Position numbers and translations under genes: made by a program
Assembly: GCF_039523035.1 (NCBI RefSeq)
Contig: NZ_BAAAEN010000027.1
Location: forward strand, 1 to 64,000
From: Pigmentiphaga daeguensis
GTDB lineage: Bacteria; Pseudomonadota; Gammaproteobacteria; Burkholderiales; Burkholderiaceae_B
Direction: 5' to 3'
Length of the DNA stretch: 64,000 nucleotides
The notes under the pieces: generated by a model
Seen by the model: the letters and a program-made list of their open reading frames with translations, nothing else
The model's database searches: none
Told to the model about the DNA's origin: nothing
Shown here: positions 35,217 to 44,455 of the stretch, piece by piece
How the letters are laid out: the number at the start of each line of letters is the position of its first letter
Numbering within the stretch: position 1 is the first letter of the stretch

Positions 35217-35599
35217 TGCGCCGCATTTTATTTTGCATAGGGTTGCGACGATCGAAAGGGATGAAACGTGGCGCGCAGTTTGCGGAACTCTGCCCATCGG
35301 TTCACAGCCTTAGGAGTGTATACCCCTAGGAGATGCGTCAAAAAAATATCGTGCGTGCGCAACAGAAAGCGAGTCGTCCGTGTGGATGCGCCGTATGATG
35401 TTTGCAAGGAGGTCGCCCAAGGAGCGTTTCGCAATAGATCGGACATGTCGAGGCAGGATCGGGAGTTGCTGGTTTCGATCGGCCCCGGGCATGGCAGGAA
35501 GTTCATCCGGCAGGAAAGAACCGGAAGCCGGCTCGACCGGCACTAACAACAACAGAGTCGTGTAGGCAGTTCTCATTCACTCGCTGTTGGAGGTTGTCC
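35217..35599 (+). promoter_or_regulatory. Upstream region of the prkA operon, with dyad
   Basis: A 380-bp noncoding stretch lies before prkA. TAGGAGTGTATACCCCTA at 35311-35328 is an imperfect 18-bp dyad (7 of 9 pairs) and a candidate operator. Small GC-rich hairpins lie near 35520-35545. No ORF with coding character covers the region, so it probably holds the operon promoter and a long leader. No sigma-54 or heat-shock consensus was recognised. Confidence 0.4.
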
Positions 35600-37525
35600 G
35601 TGCTGAACATCGTCGAAGGGTTCAAGTCTCAATACGCCAAGACGCAGGAAACCGAACTTTCTCTCGAGGAGTACCTGGACCTCGCCCGCCGGGATCCCAT
35701 GGTCTACGCCAGTGCGGCCGAGCGCATGCTTGCCGCGATAGGCGAGCCCGAGCTGGTCGATACGCGCAACGATCCGCGGTTGTCGCGCCTGTTTTCCAAT
35801 CGCATGATCCGGCGCTATCCCGCCTTCAAGGAATTCTTCGGGATGGAGGACGTGATCGACCAGATCGTGGCGTTCTTCAAGCACGCGGCCCAGGGGCTGG
35901 AAGAACGCAAGCAAATCCTCTATCTGCTGGGACCGGTCGGCGGCGGCAAGTCGTCTATCGCCGAGCGCCTGAAGGCGCTGATGGAAGCGCACCCCATCTA
36001 CGCGCTCAAGGGCTCGCCCGTCAACGAGTCGCCGCTGGGCCTGTTCCACCCCGACCGCTTCGGCGACCAGCTCGAGAAGGAATACGGCATACCCCGCCGC
36101 TACCTGACCGGCATCATGTCGCCTTGGGCCATCAAGCGGCTGCGCGAATTCGACGGCGACATCTCGCAGTTCCGCGTGGTCCGGCTCCAGCCTTCGGTGC
36201 TGCGGCAACTTGCCATCGCCAAGACCGAGCCGGGCGACGAGAACAACCAGGACATCTCCTCGCTGGTCGGCAAGGTGGATATCCGCAAGCTGGACCGCTA
36301 CTCGCAAGACGATCCCGATGCCTACAGCTATTCGGGAGGGCTGTGCCTGGCCAACCAGGGCATGCTCGAATTCGTTGAAATGTTCAAGGCACCCATCAAG
36401 ATGCTGCATCCCTTGCTGACGGCGACCCAGGAAGGCAACTTCAAGGGCACCGAAGGGTTTTCGGCCATCCCGTTCAACGGGATCATCCTTGCGCATTCCA
36501 ACGAGTCCGAATGGCAGACCTTCCGCAACAACAAGCACAACGAGGCGTTCCTGGACCGTATCTACATCGTCAAGGTGCCGTACTGCCTGCAGGTGTCGGA
36601 AGAGGTCAAGATCTACCGCAAGCTGCTGCAGAACAGTTCGCTGGCCGAGGCGCCATGCGCGCCGGGCACGCTGGACATGATGGCGCAGTTTTCGGTGCTG
36701 ACCCGGCTGAAGGAACCCGAGAACTCCAGCATCTATTCGAAGCTGCGGGTCTATGACGGCGAGAGCCTGAAGGACGTCGATCCCAAGGCCAAGGTCCTGC
36801 AGGAATACAAGGACTACGCCGGCACCGACGAGGGCATGACGGGCGTCTCGACGCGCTTCGCCTACAAGATACTGTCCAGCGTCTTCAACTACGACCAGAC
36901 CGAGATCGCCGCCAATCCGGTGCACCTGATGTACGTGCTGGAGCAGCGCATCGGCCGCGAGGACTATCCCGACGAGATCCGCCGGCGCTACCTGGAGCAC
37001 ATCAAGGGCTACCTGGCGCCGCGCTACGCGGAATTCATCGGCAAGGAAATCCAGACGGCGTACCTGGAGTCGTATTCGGAGTACGGACAGAACATCTTCG
37101 ACCGCTACGTCACGTTCGCCGACTGCTGGATCCAGGACGAGGAGTTCCGCGACCCGGAAACGGGCGAGAGCTTCGACCGCGCGGCGCTCAACGCCGAACT
37201 CGAGAAGATCGAGAAACCGGCGGGCATCGCGAATCCCAAGGATTTCCGCAACGAGATCGTGAACTTCGTGCTGCGCGCCCGCGCCAACAACGGCGGCCGC
37301 AATCCCGCGTGGACCAGCTACGAGAAGCTGCGCGAGGTGATCGAGAAGAAGATGTTCTCCAACACCGAGGATCTGCTCCCGGTCATTTCGTTCAACGCCA
37401 AGGCCTCGGTCGAGGACAAGCGCAAGCACGAGAGCTTTGTCGAACGGATGGTCGAGAAAGGCTATACCGAAAAGCAAGTACGCTTGCTGTGCGAGTGGTA
37501 CTTGCGGGTGAGGAAGTCTTCGTGA
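35600..37525 (+). CDS. prkA: PrkA-type serine protein kinase
   Basis: A 641-residue AAA+-like serine kinase (YeaG in E. coli) that acts under starvation and stress. P-loop GPVGGGKSS is at 111-119. The PrkA AAA domain covers about 20-380, and the C-terminal PrkA kinase domain covers 400-640 (YKDYAGTDEGMTGVSTRFAYKILS). Start GTG 35600 has GGAGG 7 bases upstream; a TTG at 35594 abuts the Shine-Dalgarno and is unlikely. It is the first gene of prkA-yeaH-spoVR, a triad conserved across proteobacteria. Confidence 0.94.
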   Translation: MLNIVEGFKSQYAKTQETELSLEEYLDLARRDPMVYASAAERMLAAIGEPELVDTRNDPRLSRLFSNRMIRRYPAFKEFFGMEDVIDQIVAFFKHAAQGLEERKQILYLLGPVGGGKSSIAERLKALMEAHPIYALKGSPVNESPLGLFHPDRFGDQLEKEYGIPRRYLTGIMSPWAIKRLREFDGDISQFRVVRLQPSVLRQLAIAKTEPGDENNQDISSLVGKVDIRKLDRYSQDDPDAYSYSGGLCLANQGMLEFVEMFKAPIKMLHPLLTATQEGNFKGTEGFSAIPFNGIILAHSNESEWQTFRNNKHNEAFLDRIYIVKVPYCLQVSEEVKIYRKLLQNSSLAEAPCAPGTLDMMAQFSVLTRLKEPENSSIYSKLRVYDGESLKDVDPKAKVLQEYKDYAGTDEGMTGVSTRFAYKILSSVFNYDQTEIAANPVHLMYVLEQRIGREDYPDEIRRRYLEHIKGYLAPRYAEFIGKEIQTAYLESYSEYGQNIFDRYVTFADCWIQDEEFRDPETGESFDRAALNAELEKIEKPAGIANPKDFRNEIVNFVLRARANNGGRNPAWTSYEKLREVIEKKMFSNTEDLLPVISFNAKASVEDKRKHESFVERMVEKGYTEKQVRLLCEWYLRVRKSS

Positions 37526-37536
37526 GCTAGGTGAAT

Positions 37537-38796
37537 ATGAATTCACTCATCGATCGGCGGCTCAACGGCCGTAACAAGAGCGCTGTCAACCGGGAGCGCT
37601 TCATCAGGCGGTACAAGGACCAGATACGCAAGGCAGTACGCGAGCTGGTCCAGGAACGGTCCATCGAAGAGATGGACCAGGGCGGCGAAATCAACCTTCC
37701 GGCCAAGGACATCTCCGAACCCAGCTTCCGCTACGGCAGGGGCGGGGATCGCGAGATCGTCCATCCCGGCAACCGGGAATTCGCCAAGGGCGACAAGATC
37801 GACCGGCCCCGGAGCGGCGACGATGGCGATCCTTCCGAGCCGGGCGAGGGCGACTCGGTGGATCCGTTCACGTTCAGCCTGTCGCGGGAGGAGTTCCTGA
37901 ACCTCTTCTTCGAGGACATGGAGCTTCCCCACCTGGTCCGTACCCAGCTGGGCGAGATCAACCAGCAGAAGTGGCGGCGCGCGGGCTACACCACCACGGG
38001 GTCCCCCAGCACGCTGAGCGTGGGCCGCACGCTCAAGACCTCGCTGTCGCGGCGCATCGCGCTCAGCGGCGGGTCGCGGCTGGGGCTGCAGGAGGCGCAG
38101 CAGAAGCTGGAGGAGTCGGAAGAGGCGGGTGCCCCGGAAGACGAGCTCGATGCCCTGCGCGCCGAGATCGACGTGCACCGGTCCCGGCTGGCGCGCGTGC
38201 CGTTCCTCGATTCGCTGGACCTGCGCTACCGGCATCGCGTGGTCGAACCCTCGCCGGTGGCGCGCGCGGTGATGTTCTGCCTGATGGACGTCTCGGGGTC
38301 CATGGACGAGAACAAGAAGGACCTCGCCAAGCGCTTCTTCACGCTGCTGTACCTGTTCCTGTCGCGCAAGTACGAACGCGTCGACCTGGTGTTCGTGCGC
38401 CACACGGACAACGCGGAAGAGGTGGACGAGCAGACCTTCTTCCACGATCCCAAGAGCGGGGGCACGGTGGTGCTCTCGGCCCTGGAGCTGATGCACGAGA
38501 TCGTGACCGAGCGCTACTCGCCCGCCACCTGGAATGTCTACGCGGCGCAGGCCACCGACGGCGATTCCTTCGGCGCGGACGCGGCCAAGAGCGCCCGCTT
38601 CCTGTCCGAACACCTGCTGCCGCTCACGCGCTACTACGCCTATATCGAGATTCCCGACGTGGACGAGATGCGCAAGAGCAGCCTGTGGGCCGAGTACGAG
38701 CGCGAGACGGCGCCGCACTTCGCGATGCGGCGCATACGCGAGCGGCGCGAGATATTCGGCGTGCTGCACGACCTGTTCAGGAAGGAGACCGCATGA
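37537..38796 (+). CDS. yeaH: YeaH/DUF444 family protein with von Willebrand A domain
   Basis: A 419-residue DUF444 protein. The N-terminal 150 residues are charged and partly disordered (DDGDPSEPGEGDSVD). The C-terminal half has a vWA fold with metal-site motif DVSGSMDENKKDLAKRFF and later TDGDSFGAD. In E. coli YeaH works with the PrkA homologue YeaG in the nitrogen-starvation response. It lies 11 bp after prkA, and its TGA overlaps the spoVR ATG, which strongly indicates one operon. The molecular role is not known. Confidence 0.9.
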   Translation: MNSLIDRRLNGRNKSAVNRERFIRRYKDQIRKAVRELVQERSIEEMDQGGEINLPAKDISEPSFRYGRGGDREIVHPGNREFAKGDKIDRPRSGDDGDPSEPGEGDSVDPFTFSLSREEFLNLFFEDMELPHLVRTQLGEINQQKWRRAGYTTTGSPSTLSVGRTLKTSLSRRIALSGGSRLGLQEAQQKLEESEEAGAPEDELDALRAEIDVHRSRLARVPFLDSLDLRYRHRVVEPSPVARAVMFCLMDVSGSMDENKKDLAKRFFTLLYLFLSRKYERVDLVFVRHTDNAEEVDEQTFFHDPKSGGTVVLSALELMHEIVTERYSPATWNVYAAQATDGDSFGADAAKSARFLSEHLLPLTRYYAYIEIPDVDEMRKSSLWAEYERETAPHFAMRRIRERREIFGVLHDLFRKETA

Positions 38797-40328
38797 GCGC
38801 CGTCCATCCGCCGCGCGAAGCGCCGCCCGCCCGGGCGGTCCAGCCCATCTCGACCACCTCGGAATGGACCTTCGAGCTGATCCAGCGCTATGACGAAGCC
38901 ATCGGCGAGGTGGCCCGGGAGTTCGGGCTGGACACCTATCCGAGCCAGATCGAGGTCATCACTTCCGAGCAGATGCTGGACGCGTACGCCTCGGTCGGCC
39001 TGCCTATCGGATATCCCCACTGGTCCTACGGCAAGGAGTTCATCCGCAACGAGCAGGCCTACCGGCGTGGCGTGCAGGGGTTGGCCTACGAGATCGTCAT
39101 CAACTCGAACCCTTGCATCGCCTACCTGATGGAAGAGAATTCCATGGCCATGCAGGCGCTGGTGATCGCGCACGCCTGCTACGGCCACAATTCCTTCTTC
39201 AAGGGCAACTACCTGTTCCGGCAGTGGACCGAGGCCGACGGCGTGCTGGACTACCTGGTGTTCGCCCGCAAGTACGTCATGGACTGCGAGGAAAAATACG
39301 GCATCAGCGCCGTCGAGGCCACGCTGGATTCCTGCCACGCGCTGATGGCCCACGGCGTGGACCGCTACCGGCGGCCGCATCCCATTTCCTACCGGGAAGA
39401 GATGCAGCGCCAGGCCGAGCGCGAGGAGTATGCGCGCCAGCAGTACAACGACCTGTGGCGCACCGTGCCCACGCGCGACCACGTCGAGCGCGAGGGCAAG
39501 CCGGCGGTGTTCCCGCCGGAGCCGGAAGAGAACATCCTGTATTTCATCGAGAAATACTCGCCTTCGCTGGAGCCCTGGCAGAAGGAACTGGTGCGCATCG
39601 TCCGCAAGCTGTCCCAGTACTTCTATCCGCAGACCCAGACCAAGGTCATGAACGAGGGATGGGCGACCTTCTGGCACTACACGCTGCTGAACCGCATGCA
39701 CGAGAAGGGGCTGGTCAACGACGGCTTCATGATCGAGTTCCTGCAAAGCCACACCAACGTGGTGGCGCAGCGCGGCTTCGACCAGCGCGGCTACGGCGGC
39801 ATCAACCCGTATGCCCTGGGCTTCGCGATGATGCAGGACATCCGCCGCATTTGCGAGAACCCCACGCCCGAGGACAGGAAGTGGTTCCCCGACATCGCCG
39901 GGAGCGATTGGCTGAAGACGCTGGACTTCGCGATGCGCAACTTCAAGGACGAGTCTTTCATCGCGCAGTTCCTGTCGCCGCGCCTGATCCGCGAGTTCCG
40001 CTTCTTCGCGATCGCCGACCACGAGTCCAACCCCAAGCTGGAAGTCGAGGCCATCCACGATGACGACGGCTACCGGCGGGTGCGCCGGCTGCTGGCGGAC
40101 CAGCACAACCGCGACATGCAGGTGCCGGACATCCAGGTGGTGCGCTACAACCGGGATTCCGACCGGTCCCTGGTCCTGCGCCACGTGACGATGCGGGGGA
40201 GGCCCTTGCAGGCCGAGGATGCCGACCAGGTGATGAAGCACCTGGCCCGGCTATGGGGATTCAAGGTCCGCCTGGAAGAGGTCGACGCGGAAGGCAGCGT
40301 AAAAACCTTCCGCGAGCGATCGGGGTAG
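38793..40328 (+). CDS. SpoVR family protein
   Basis: A 511-residue protein of the SpoVR/YcgB family. The name comes from a Bacillus sporulation cortex gene, but proteobacterial members are not sporulation proteins. Recognisable segments are HWSYGKEFIRNEQAYRRG, EENSMAMQALVIAHACYGHNSFFKGN and MNEGWATFWHYTLLNRMH, all rich in conserved His and Glu that could bind metal. It is the third gene of the prkA operon, coupled by ATGA to yeaH. A composite repeat with a terminator follows immediately. Confidence 0.93.
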   Translation: MSAVHPPREAPPARAVQPISTTSEWTFELIQRYDEAIGEVAREFGLDTYPSQIEVITSEQMLDAYASVGLPIGYPHWSYGKEFIRNEQAYRRGVQGLAYEIVINSNPCIAYLMEENSMAMQALVIAHACYGHNSFFKGNYLFRQWTEADGVLDYLVFARKYVMDCEEKYGISAVEATLDSCHALMAHGVDRYRRPHPISYREEMQRQAEREEYARQQYNDLWRTVPTRDHVEREGKPAVFPPEPEENILYFIEKYSPSLEPWQKELVRIVRKLSQYFYPQTQTKVMNEGWATFWHYTLLNRMHEKGLVNDGFMIEFLQSHTNVVAQRGFDQRGYGGINPYALGFAMMQDIRRICENPTPEDRKWFPDIAGSDWLKTLDFAMRNFKDESFIAQFLSPRLIREFRFFAIADHESNPKLEVEAIHDDDGYRRVRRLLADQHNRDMQVPDIQVVRYNRDSDRSLVLRHVTMRGRPLQAEDADQVMKHLARLWGFKVRLEEVDAEGSVKTFRERSG

Positions 40329-40338
40329 AGGTAGAGGT

Positions 40339-40598
40339 CCCCCCCTACGCCCTTCGGGCGCCCCCCAGGGGGCGATGCGGGTGGACCGGCGGAGCCGGAT
40401 CCACCGCATCCTGGGGTACCAACGGGCTGGCGGGGACTGGCGTTCTTGCCTCTTGTCAGCGCAAACGAGAACGGCCTCGCATCTGATGCAAGGCCGTTTT
40501 GTATTCGCTGTCGTCCCAGACCCAGGGCACAGCGGATCCGGCTTTGCCGGTCCGCCAGTGCCGCCCCCTGGGGGGCGCCCGAAGGGCGTAGGGGGGGG
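40339..40598. repeat. Composite intergenic repeat, copy 1, with bidirectional terminator
   Basis: Two inverted, related arms (about 40339-40449 and 40516-40598) both begin with CCCCCCCTACGC...GCGCCCCCCAGGGGGCG read from outside in. They flank a central hairpin, AACGGCCTCGCATCT...GATGCAAGGCCGTTTTG (about 40470-40501). The whole unit recurs in reverse orientation at 62878-63145: the left arm here equals the right arm there over about 104 nt with roughly one mismatch. It fills the gap between converging spoVR and the NIPSNAP gene. Confidence 0.85.
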
Positions 40599-40606
40599 CT
40601 CTAGCT

Positions 40607-40924
40607 CTACGGTTTGAAGAAAGGGGTGGGCACCATCAAGTGGTTCTCTTGCGAGACCAGGTTGCCCATCTCCACGCTTTTCTTCAGGTAGACCTGCCAG
40701 TCCGGATCCTGTTGCAGCGCGGCGCGGCGCGCCATGCGGTCGGCGGCGTCGCGGTAGGCCCAGATGTGGGTGAAGCTGTTGACGTTGCCGGTCTCGGTCT
40801 GCAGGTACAGCACCGGGTCGCCCAGGTGCTTGCGCTGCGCCTCGAAGCCCAGTTCCTGGTAGAGCTCGAGCTGTTTCTTGATCGTGCCGGGCCGGCACGT
40901 GTAGGTGCGAACGTCGTACAGCAT
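40607..40924 (-). CDS. NIPSNAP family protein
   Basis: A 105-residue protein of the NIPSNAP/dimeric alpha-beta-barrel type: MLYDVRTYTCRPGTIKKQLELY at the start, HIWAYRDAADRMARRAAL in the middle and PTPFF at the end. No catalytic residues are known for such small members, which often accompany catabolic enzymes. It lies 56 bp downstream of fabA on the same strand. Its stop is 9 bp from the end of the composite repeat. Confidence 0.88.
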   Translation of the reverse strand: MLYDVRTYTCRPGTIKKQLELYQELGFEAQRKHLGDPVLYLQTETGNVNSFTHIWAYRDAADRMARRAALQQDPDWQVYLKKSVEMGNLVSQENHLMVPTPFFKP

Positions 40925-40980
40925 GGAAAGTCTCCCCGGGGAATGCCGGCCCGAGCGCAGGGGCGCTCCGGGCCGTGCGG

Positions 40981-41496
40981 TCAGAACGAATCGGTGGAAG
41001 TGAACAGGCCTACGCGCAGTCCCTCGGCGGTGTAGATTTCGCGGCCGTCCACGCTCATGGTGCCGTCGGCGATGCCCAGCACCAGCGTGCGGTTGATGGT
41101 GCGCTTGATGTCGATGGTGTAGGTCACCTTCTTGGCGGTCGGCAGCACCTGCCCGACGAACTTCACTTCGCCCGAGCCCAGTGCGCGGCCCCGGCCGGGG
41201 TTGCCCTGCCAGCCCAGGAAGAAGCCCACCAGTTGCCACATGGCGTCCAGGCCCAGGCATCCCGGCATGACCGGGTCGCCCTCGAAATGGCAGGCGAAGA
41301 ACCAGAGGTCGGGATGGATGTCCAGTTCGGCGATCACCTGGCCCTTGCCGTACTTGCCGCCCTGGTCCGAGATGTGCGTGATACGGTCCATCATCAGCAT
41401 GTTGGGGGCCGGCAGTTGCGCATTGCCTTTCCCGAACAATTCGCCGCGCGCGCAGCGCAGCAGGTCTTCACGGGAGAAGGCGTTCTGTTCAAGCAT
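40981..41496 (-). CDS. fabA: 3-hydroxydecanoyl-ACP dehydratase/isomerase
   Basis: Makes trans-2- and cis-3-decenoyl-ACP, the branch point for unsaturated fatty acids. At 171 residues it matches the E. coli enzyme, with catalytic H70 in ACHFEGDPVMPG and D84 in GLDAMWQL at the same positions. GEVKFVGQVLP and the TMSVDG segment are conserved. fabB, its usual partner, is not adjacent. The next gene downstream is a NIPSNAP gene and the gene upstream is a fatty-acid-hydroxylase-type protein, so lipid modification is a shared theme. Confidence 0.95.
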   Translation of the reverse strand: MLEQNAFSREDLLRCARGELFGKGNAQLPAPNMLMMDRITHISDQGGKYGKGQVIAELDIHPDLWFFACHFEGDPVMPGCLGLDAMWQLVGFFLGWQGNPGRGRALGSGEVKFVGQVLPTAKKVTYTIDIKRTINRTLVLGIADGTMSVDGREIYTAEGLRVGLFTSTDSF

Positions 41497-41539
41497 TAGG
41501 AAGTCCTCGTTGGAAACCGGGATTATATCGTCGGCCCGT

Positions 41540-42508
41540 TCAGCTCCGGCCGGGCGCGCCGCCCAGCAGCCGCTTGAGCCCCAGCCATTGCTGGGCCAGG
41601 AAGCCGCGGCCGTAGTCGCGGCCGCCGTGCTCGGGAAGCTGGTCGCTGATGCCGGTCGGCCCGTAGTTGCCGTCGAAGCGCGCGGTGCGCAGCAGGATGT
41701 CCCAGATCGGGAACAGGACGCCGAAGTTGTAGTTGGCCTCGGGCCGGCCGGGCAGGGACGGAGGTTCGATGGCGTGGTGGTGCCGGTGGAATTTCGGCCC
41801 CACTACCAGATATTGGCCGATGCGGCCGAAGCCGGTCCGCAGGTTGGCGTGCGAGAGGCTCTCGACCAGCCGGGTGATGATCACGACCATGACGAATTGT
41901 CCGGGCGGCACGCCCACCAGGTGCGAGACCAGCACGACCATCGCGTCGCGCAGCAGGTCGCTGAGCAGGTGGTTGCGATTGTCGGACCACATGGTCATCT
42001 GGCGCTGGCTGTGGTGGACGGCGTGCAGCGCCCACAACCACTGGAAGCGATGCTCGGCGCGGTGGAAGGCGTAGTCGACGAAATCGAAGATCAGCAGGTA
42101 CAGGATCAGGCTGACCCAGGCGCGGTCGGTCACCCCGGGCCAGATCTCGTCGAGATGGAAGGGCGAGAATCCCAGCACGTGCAGCTGGCCGAACACGTGG
42201 TCGGCCAGCGGCTGGGTCGTGAAGAACAGCACCAGCCGGAACAGGCCCAGCGAGTGGATGGCGGTGTACAGGATGTCCAGCCGCACCGAGGTCCGGTCGA
42301 CGATTTTTTCGACGGGACGCCAGCGTTGCAGGGGACCGAACACGGCCAGCATGATGATCAGTTGCACGACGCCGAGCAGCAGCCACATGGTGCCGTCGTA
42401 GGCGTCCTCGAGGATGCTGCCGAGACCGAGGTGAAAGAGCAGGGGCTGGACGAGCGTCTCGAACAGCCACTGCTGCATGCCGGAAAAAAGATCGCTAAGG
42501 AGTTCCAT
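41540..42508 (-). CDS. Sterol desaturase/fatty acid hydroxylase family protein
   Basis: A 322-residue integral membrane di-iron protein. Histidine boxes are HRAEH, HAVHHSQ and HRHHH, in the spacing of the FA_hydroxylase superfamily. Hydrophobic segments lie near residues 40-60, 85-105, 130-155 and 195-215. It could hydroxylate or desaturate a membrane lipid or hopanoid; the substrate cannot be told. Its first 14 nt overlap the end of the polysaccharide deacetylase gene upstream, so translation is coupled. Confidence 0.88.
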   Translation of the reverse strand: MELLSDLFSGMQQWLFETLVQPLLFHLGLGSILEDAYDGTMWLLLGVVQLIIMLAVFGPLQRWRPVEKIVDRTSVRLDILYTAIHSLGLFRLVLFFTTQPLADHVFGQLHVLGFSPFHLDEIWPGVTDRAWVSLILYLLIFDFVDYAFHRAEHRFQWLWALHAVHHSQRQMTMWSDNRNHLLSDLLRDAMVVLVSHLVGVPPGQFVMVVIITRLVESLSHANLRTGFGRIGQYLVVGPKFHRHHHAIEPPSLPGRPEANYNFGVLFPIWDILLRTARFDGNYGPTGISDQLPEHGGRDYGRGFLAQQWLGLKRLLGGAPGRS

Positions 42509-43301
42509 GGACGTGATGCGTGGCCAGCCAGGCCCGGTATTGCGGATGGTCGGCCAGCGTGGCGAAGCAGTAACCCTTCTGCCTGAGCCCGGTGATGAGC
42601 GGTTCCAGCACGGCCGGCGCCCAGGGGTCCTGACGGGACCAGATGCCCAGGTGCGCCATCAAGATATCGCCGGGACGGATGTTGCGCAAGGCGCGCGCCA
42701 GCAGCGCGGCGTTGGGGTATTTGTCGCTGGGCAGCTCGTCGCCCAGGAAGCCGGCGTCGGCCCAGCCCACGTGGCGATAGCCGCAGCGGTCTTCGGCGGC
42801 CCGGAGCAGGGCGGCCGAGGTCTTGCCGCCGGGGGCGCGGAACAGCGGCAGCATGGACTGCCCGGTCATTTCCTTGAACCGCGCGGCGCTGCGGTCCAGT
42901 TCGGCGCAATAGGCCTCGACGCTCATGGCCTGGACCCGTCCGGCCTGCGGGCCGAAGGTCGGCTTGACGCGAAAGCCGCCGCCCGGCAGGTTGGCGAGCC
43001 AGTACACATGGTCGTAGGTGTGCGAGCCGAAGACGTGTCCGCGCGCCGCCATGGCCTTCCACCAGGGCGCCCAGCGGTCGTCCAGGCTGGTGCCGCCGTC
43101 GCGGGTCTTTTCGTTGGCCAGGAAGAAGCTGGCCTTGACCTGCTGGCGGTCGAGCACCTCGGCCACCAGCGGGGCGACGCCCATGTGTCCGGTGTCGAAG
43201 GTCAGGTAGACCGGGCGGGCGCATTCCGCGGCCTGGGCGCCAGCGGCAGCCAGCAGCAGGGCGGCCGCGCCCGCGCGCGCCAGGCTACTGGCGCGGCGCA
43301 T
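42495..43301 (-). CDS. Secreted polysaccharide deacetylase family protein
   Basis: A 268-residue protein with a Sec signal peptide (about 1-24, ending AQAA) and a NodB-type domain. Motif 1 reads TFDTGH (the usual second Asp is Thr), motif 2 SHTYDH has the two metal histidines, and motif 3 is FRAPGGK. The substitution in motif 1 affects a metal/base position, so activity or specificity may differ. The start overlaps the 3' end of the YVTN gene by 17 nt. Target could be peptidoglycan or surface glycan. Confidence 0.88.
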   Translation of the reverse strand: MRRASSLARAGAAALLLAAAGAQAAECARPVYLTFDTGHMGVAPLVAEVLDRQQVKASFFLANEKTRDGGTSLDDRWAPWWKAMAARGHVFGSHTYDHVYWLANLPGGGFRVKPTFGPQAGRVQAMSVEAYCAELDRSAARFKEMTGQSMLPLFRAPGGKTSAALLRAAEDRCGYRHVGWADAGFLGDELPSDKYPNAALLARALRNIRPGDILMAHLGIWSRQDPWAPAVLEPLITGLRQKGYCFATLADHPQYRAWLATHHVHGTP

Positions 43302-44277
43302 GGGACAGGGTCCAGACGCCATGGGGCGAGCGGCCCACCTTGGTCTGGTGCACGACCTTGCGGGTGGCCGTGTCGATGACGGTGAGCTTCTTGGCCCAGC
43401 GCGAGGTGACCAGCAGGGTCTTGCCGTCGGCCAGCACTTCCATGCAGTCCGGGCCGCCGGGGGCGGGATAGGCGTCGACCACCGCCAGGGTCTGCAGGTC
43501 GATGCGGCTGATGGTGTTGGCCACGCGGTTGCTGACGAACAGGTGCCGTCCGTCGCCCTGGGCCCGGAAGGCGTGCGCGCCGGCCGCCGTGGGGATGCGC
43601 TTGACGAGCTTGGCGGGCGAGGCCGCCAGGTCATAGACCTCGACGTAGCTGTCGCCCGTCAGGGCGACCAGCAGGTAGCGGTCGTCGCTGGTGATGTAGA
43701 CGTCGGCGGGCGTCTTGCCCAAAGGAATGGTCCACAGCGGCGTCTGCGTGGCCAGGTCGATGGCGATCAACTGGTCGCTGTCCTGCAGCGACACGTACAG
43801 GTTGCGGCTCTTGCTGTCTATCGTCAGGTGGCTGGGCGTACGGCCGGCGGGGATGCGCTTGACCAGCTTGGGGTCGGCCGATCCGGCCTGTCCGTTCCAC
43901 TGGTAGATGTCGATGTGGTCGAGCCGGTTCGCCGCGGTCACGAACCACTTCATGTCGGGCGAGAAACGGAGCTGGTAGGGGTCGACGATGCCGGTCAGCG
44001 TGCGCTGCACGTTGCCGGTGGCGGGATCGAAGAAAGTGAGCGAGTCGCTGCCGGCATTGGCCACCAGCAGCGATTTCTCGTCAGGCGTCAGGTACAGGTG
44101 GTGGGGTTCCTTGCCGGTGGGAACGCGCCGCAACTCCGCGTAGGTCGAGGGATCGAGGATGCTGACCGAGGCATCCAGCGAGTTCAGGACGATCACGGGG
44201 GGAGGTGCCGCGGAGGCGGCAAACACCGCGCACAGGCCGAGGGCGCCGGCCAGGCGGGCAAAAAGCTGAGATTTCAA
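43285..44277 (-). CDS. Exported YVTN beta-propeller protein
   Basis: A 330-residue protein with a signal peptide (LAGALGLCAVFAASA) and about seven repeats of the YncE/YVTN type, each with a core such as TPDEKSLLVANAGSDSLTFFD, SRNLYVSLQDSDQLIAIDL or GRHLFVSNRVANTISRID. Such propellers are periplasmic or surface exposed and bind partners rather than catalyse. It is translationally linked to the downstream deacetylase, suggesting a shared envelope role. Confidence 0.85.
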   Translation of the reverse strand: MKSQLFARLAGALGLCAVFAASAAPPPVIVLNSLDASVSILDPSTYAELRRVPTGKEPHHLYLTPDEKSLLVANAGSDSLTFFDPATGNVQRTLTGIVDPYQLRFSPDMKWFVTAANRLDHIDIYQWNGQAGSADPKLVKRIPAGRTPSHLTIDSKSRNLYVSLQDSDQLIAIDLATQTPLWTIPLGKTPADVYITSDDRYLLVALTGDSYVEVYDLAASPAKLVKRIPTAAGAHAFRAQGDGRHLFVSNRVANTISRIDLQTLAVVDAYPAPGGPDCMEVLADGKTLLVTSRWAKKLTVIDTATRKVVHQTKVGRSPHGVWTLSHAPRQ

Positions 44278-44455
44278 TGTCGGATCCCGCAGGTTCTACA
44301 ACGCCGCTGGGCGCCGATGCGGGCCCGCGGGCAGCCCGCGGCCGGGGGACGGCCGCCAGAGTTCGCATAGTCTAGGCGGCCGGGCTTGCCGTTGCTGTCG
44401 TTTTTGGGTGAATGTTGGTTTGCCGCGACATCCCCGGGACGCCGGCCGCCGGGCG
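44278..44455 (-). other. Gap with hairpin after the ABC substrate-binding gene
   Basis: No gene is seen in these 178 bp. Close to the ABC gene stop, GACGCC and GGGCGTC (about 44440-44459) form a GC-rich hairpin without a U-run, a possible transcript end. The remainder is upstream sequence of the YVTN gene; no consensus promoter was recognised. Confidence 0.4.

Noticed and set aside
37971..40328. A 785-codon fusion of a YeaH-overlapping frame with SpoVR
   Set aside because: The part before 38793 is an out-of-frame shadow of yeaH; SpoVR begins at the ATG at 38793 overlapping the yeaH stop.
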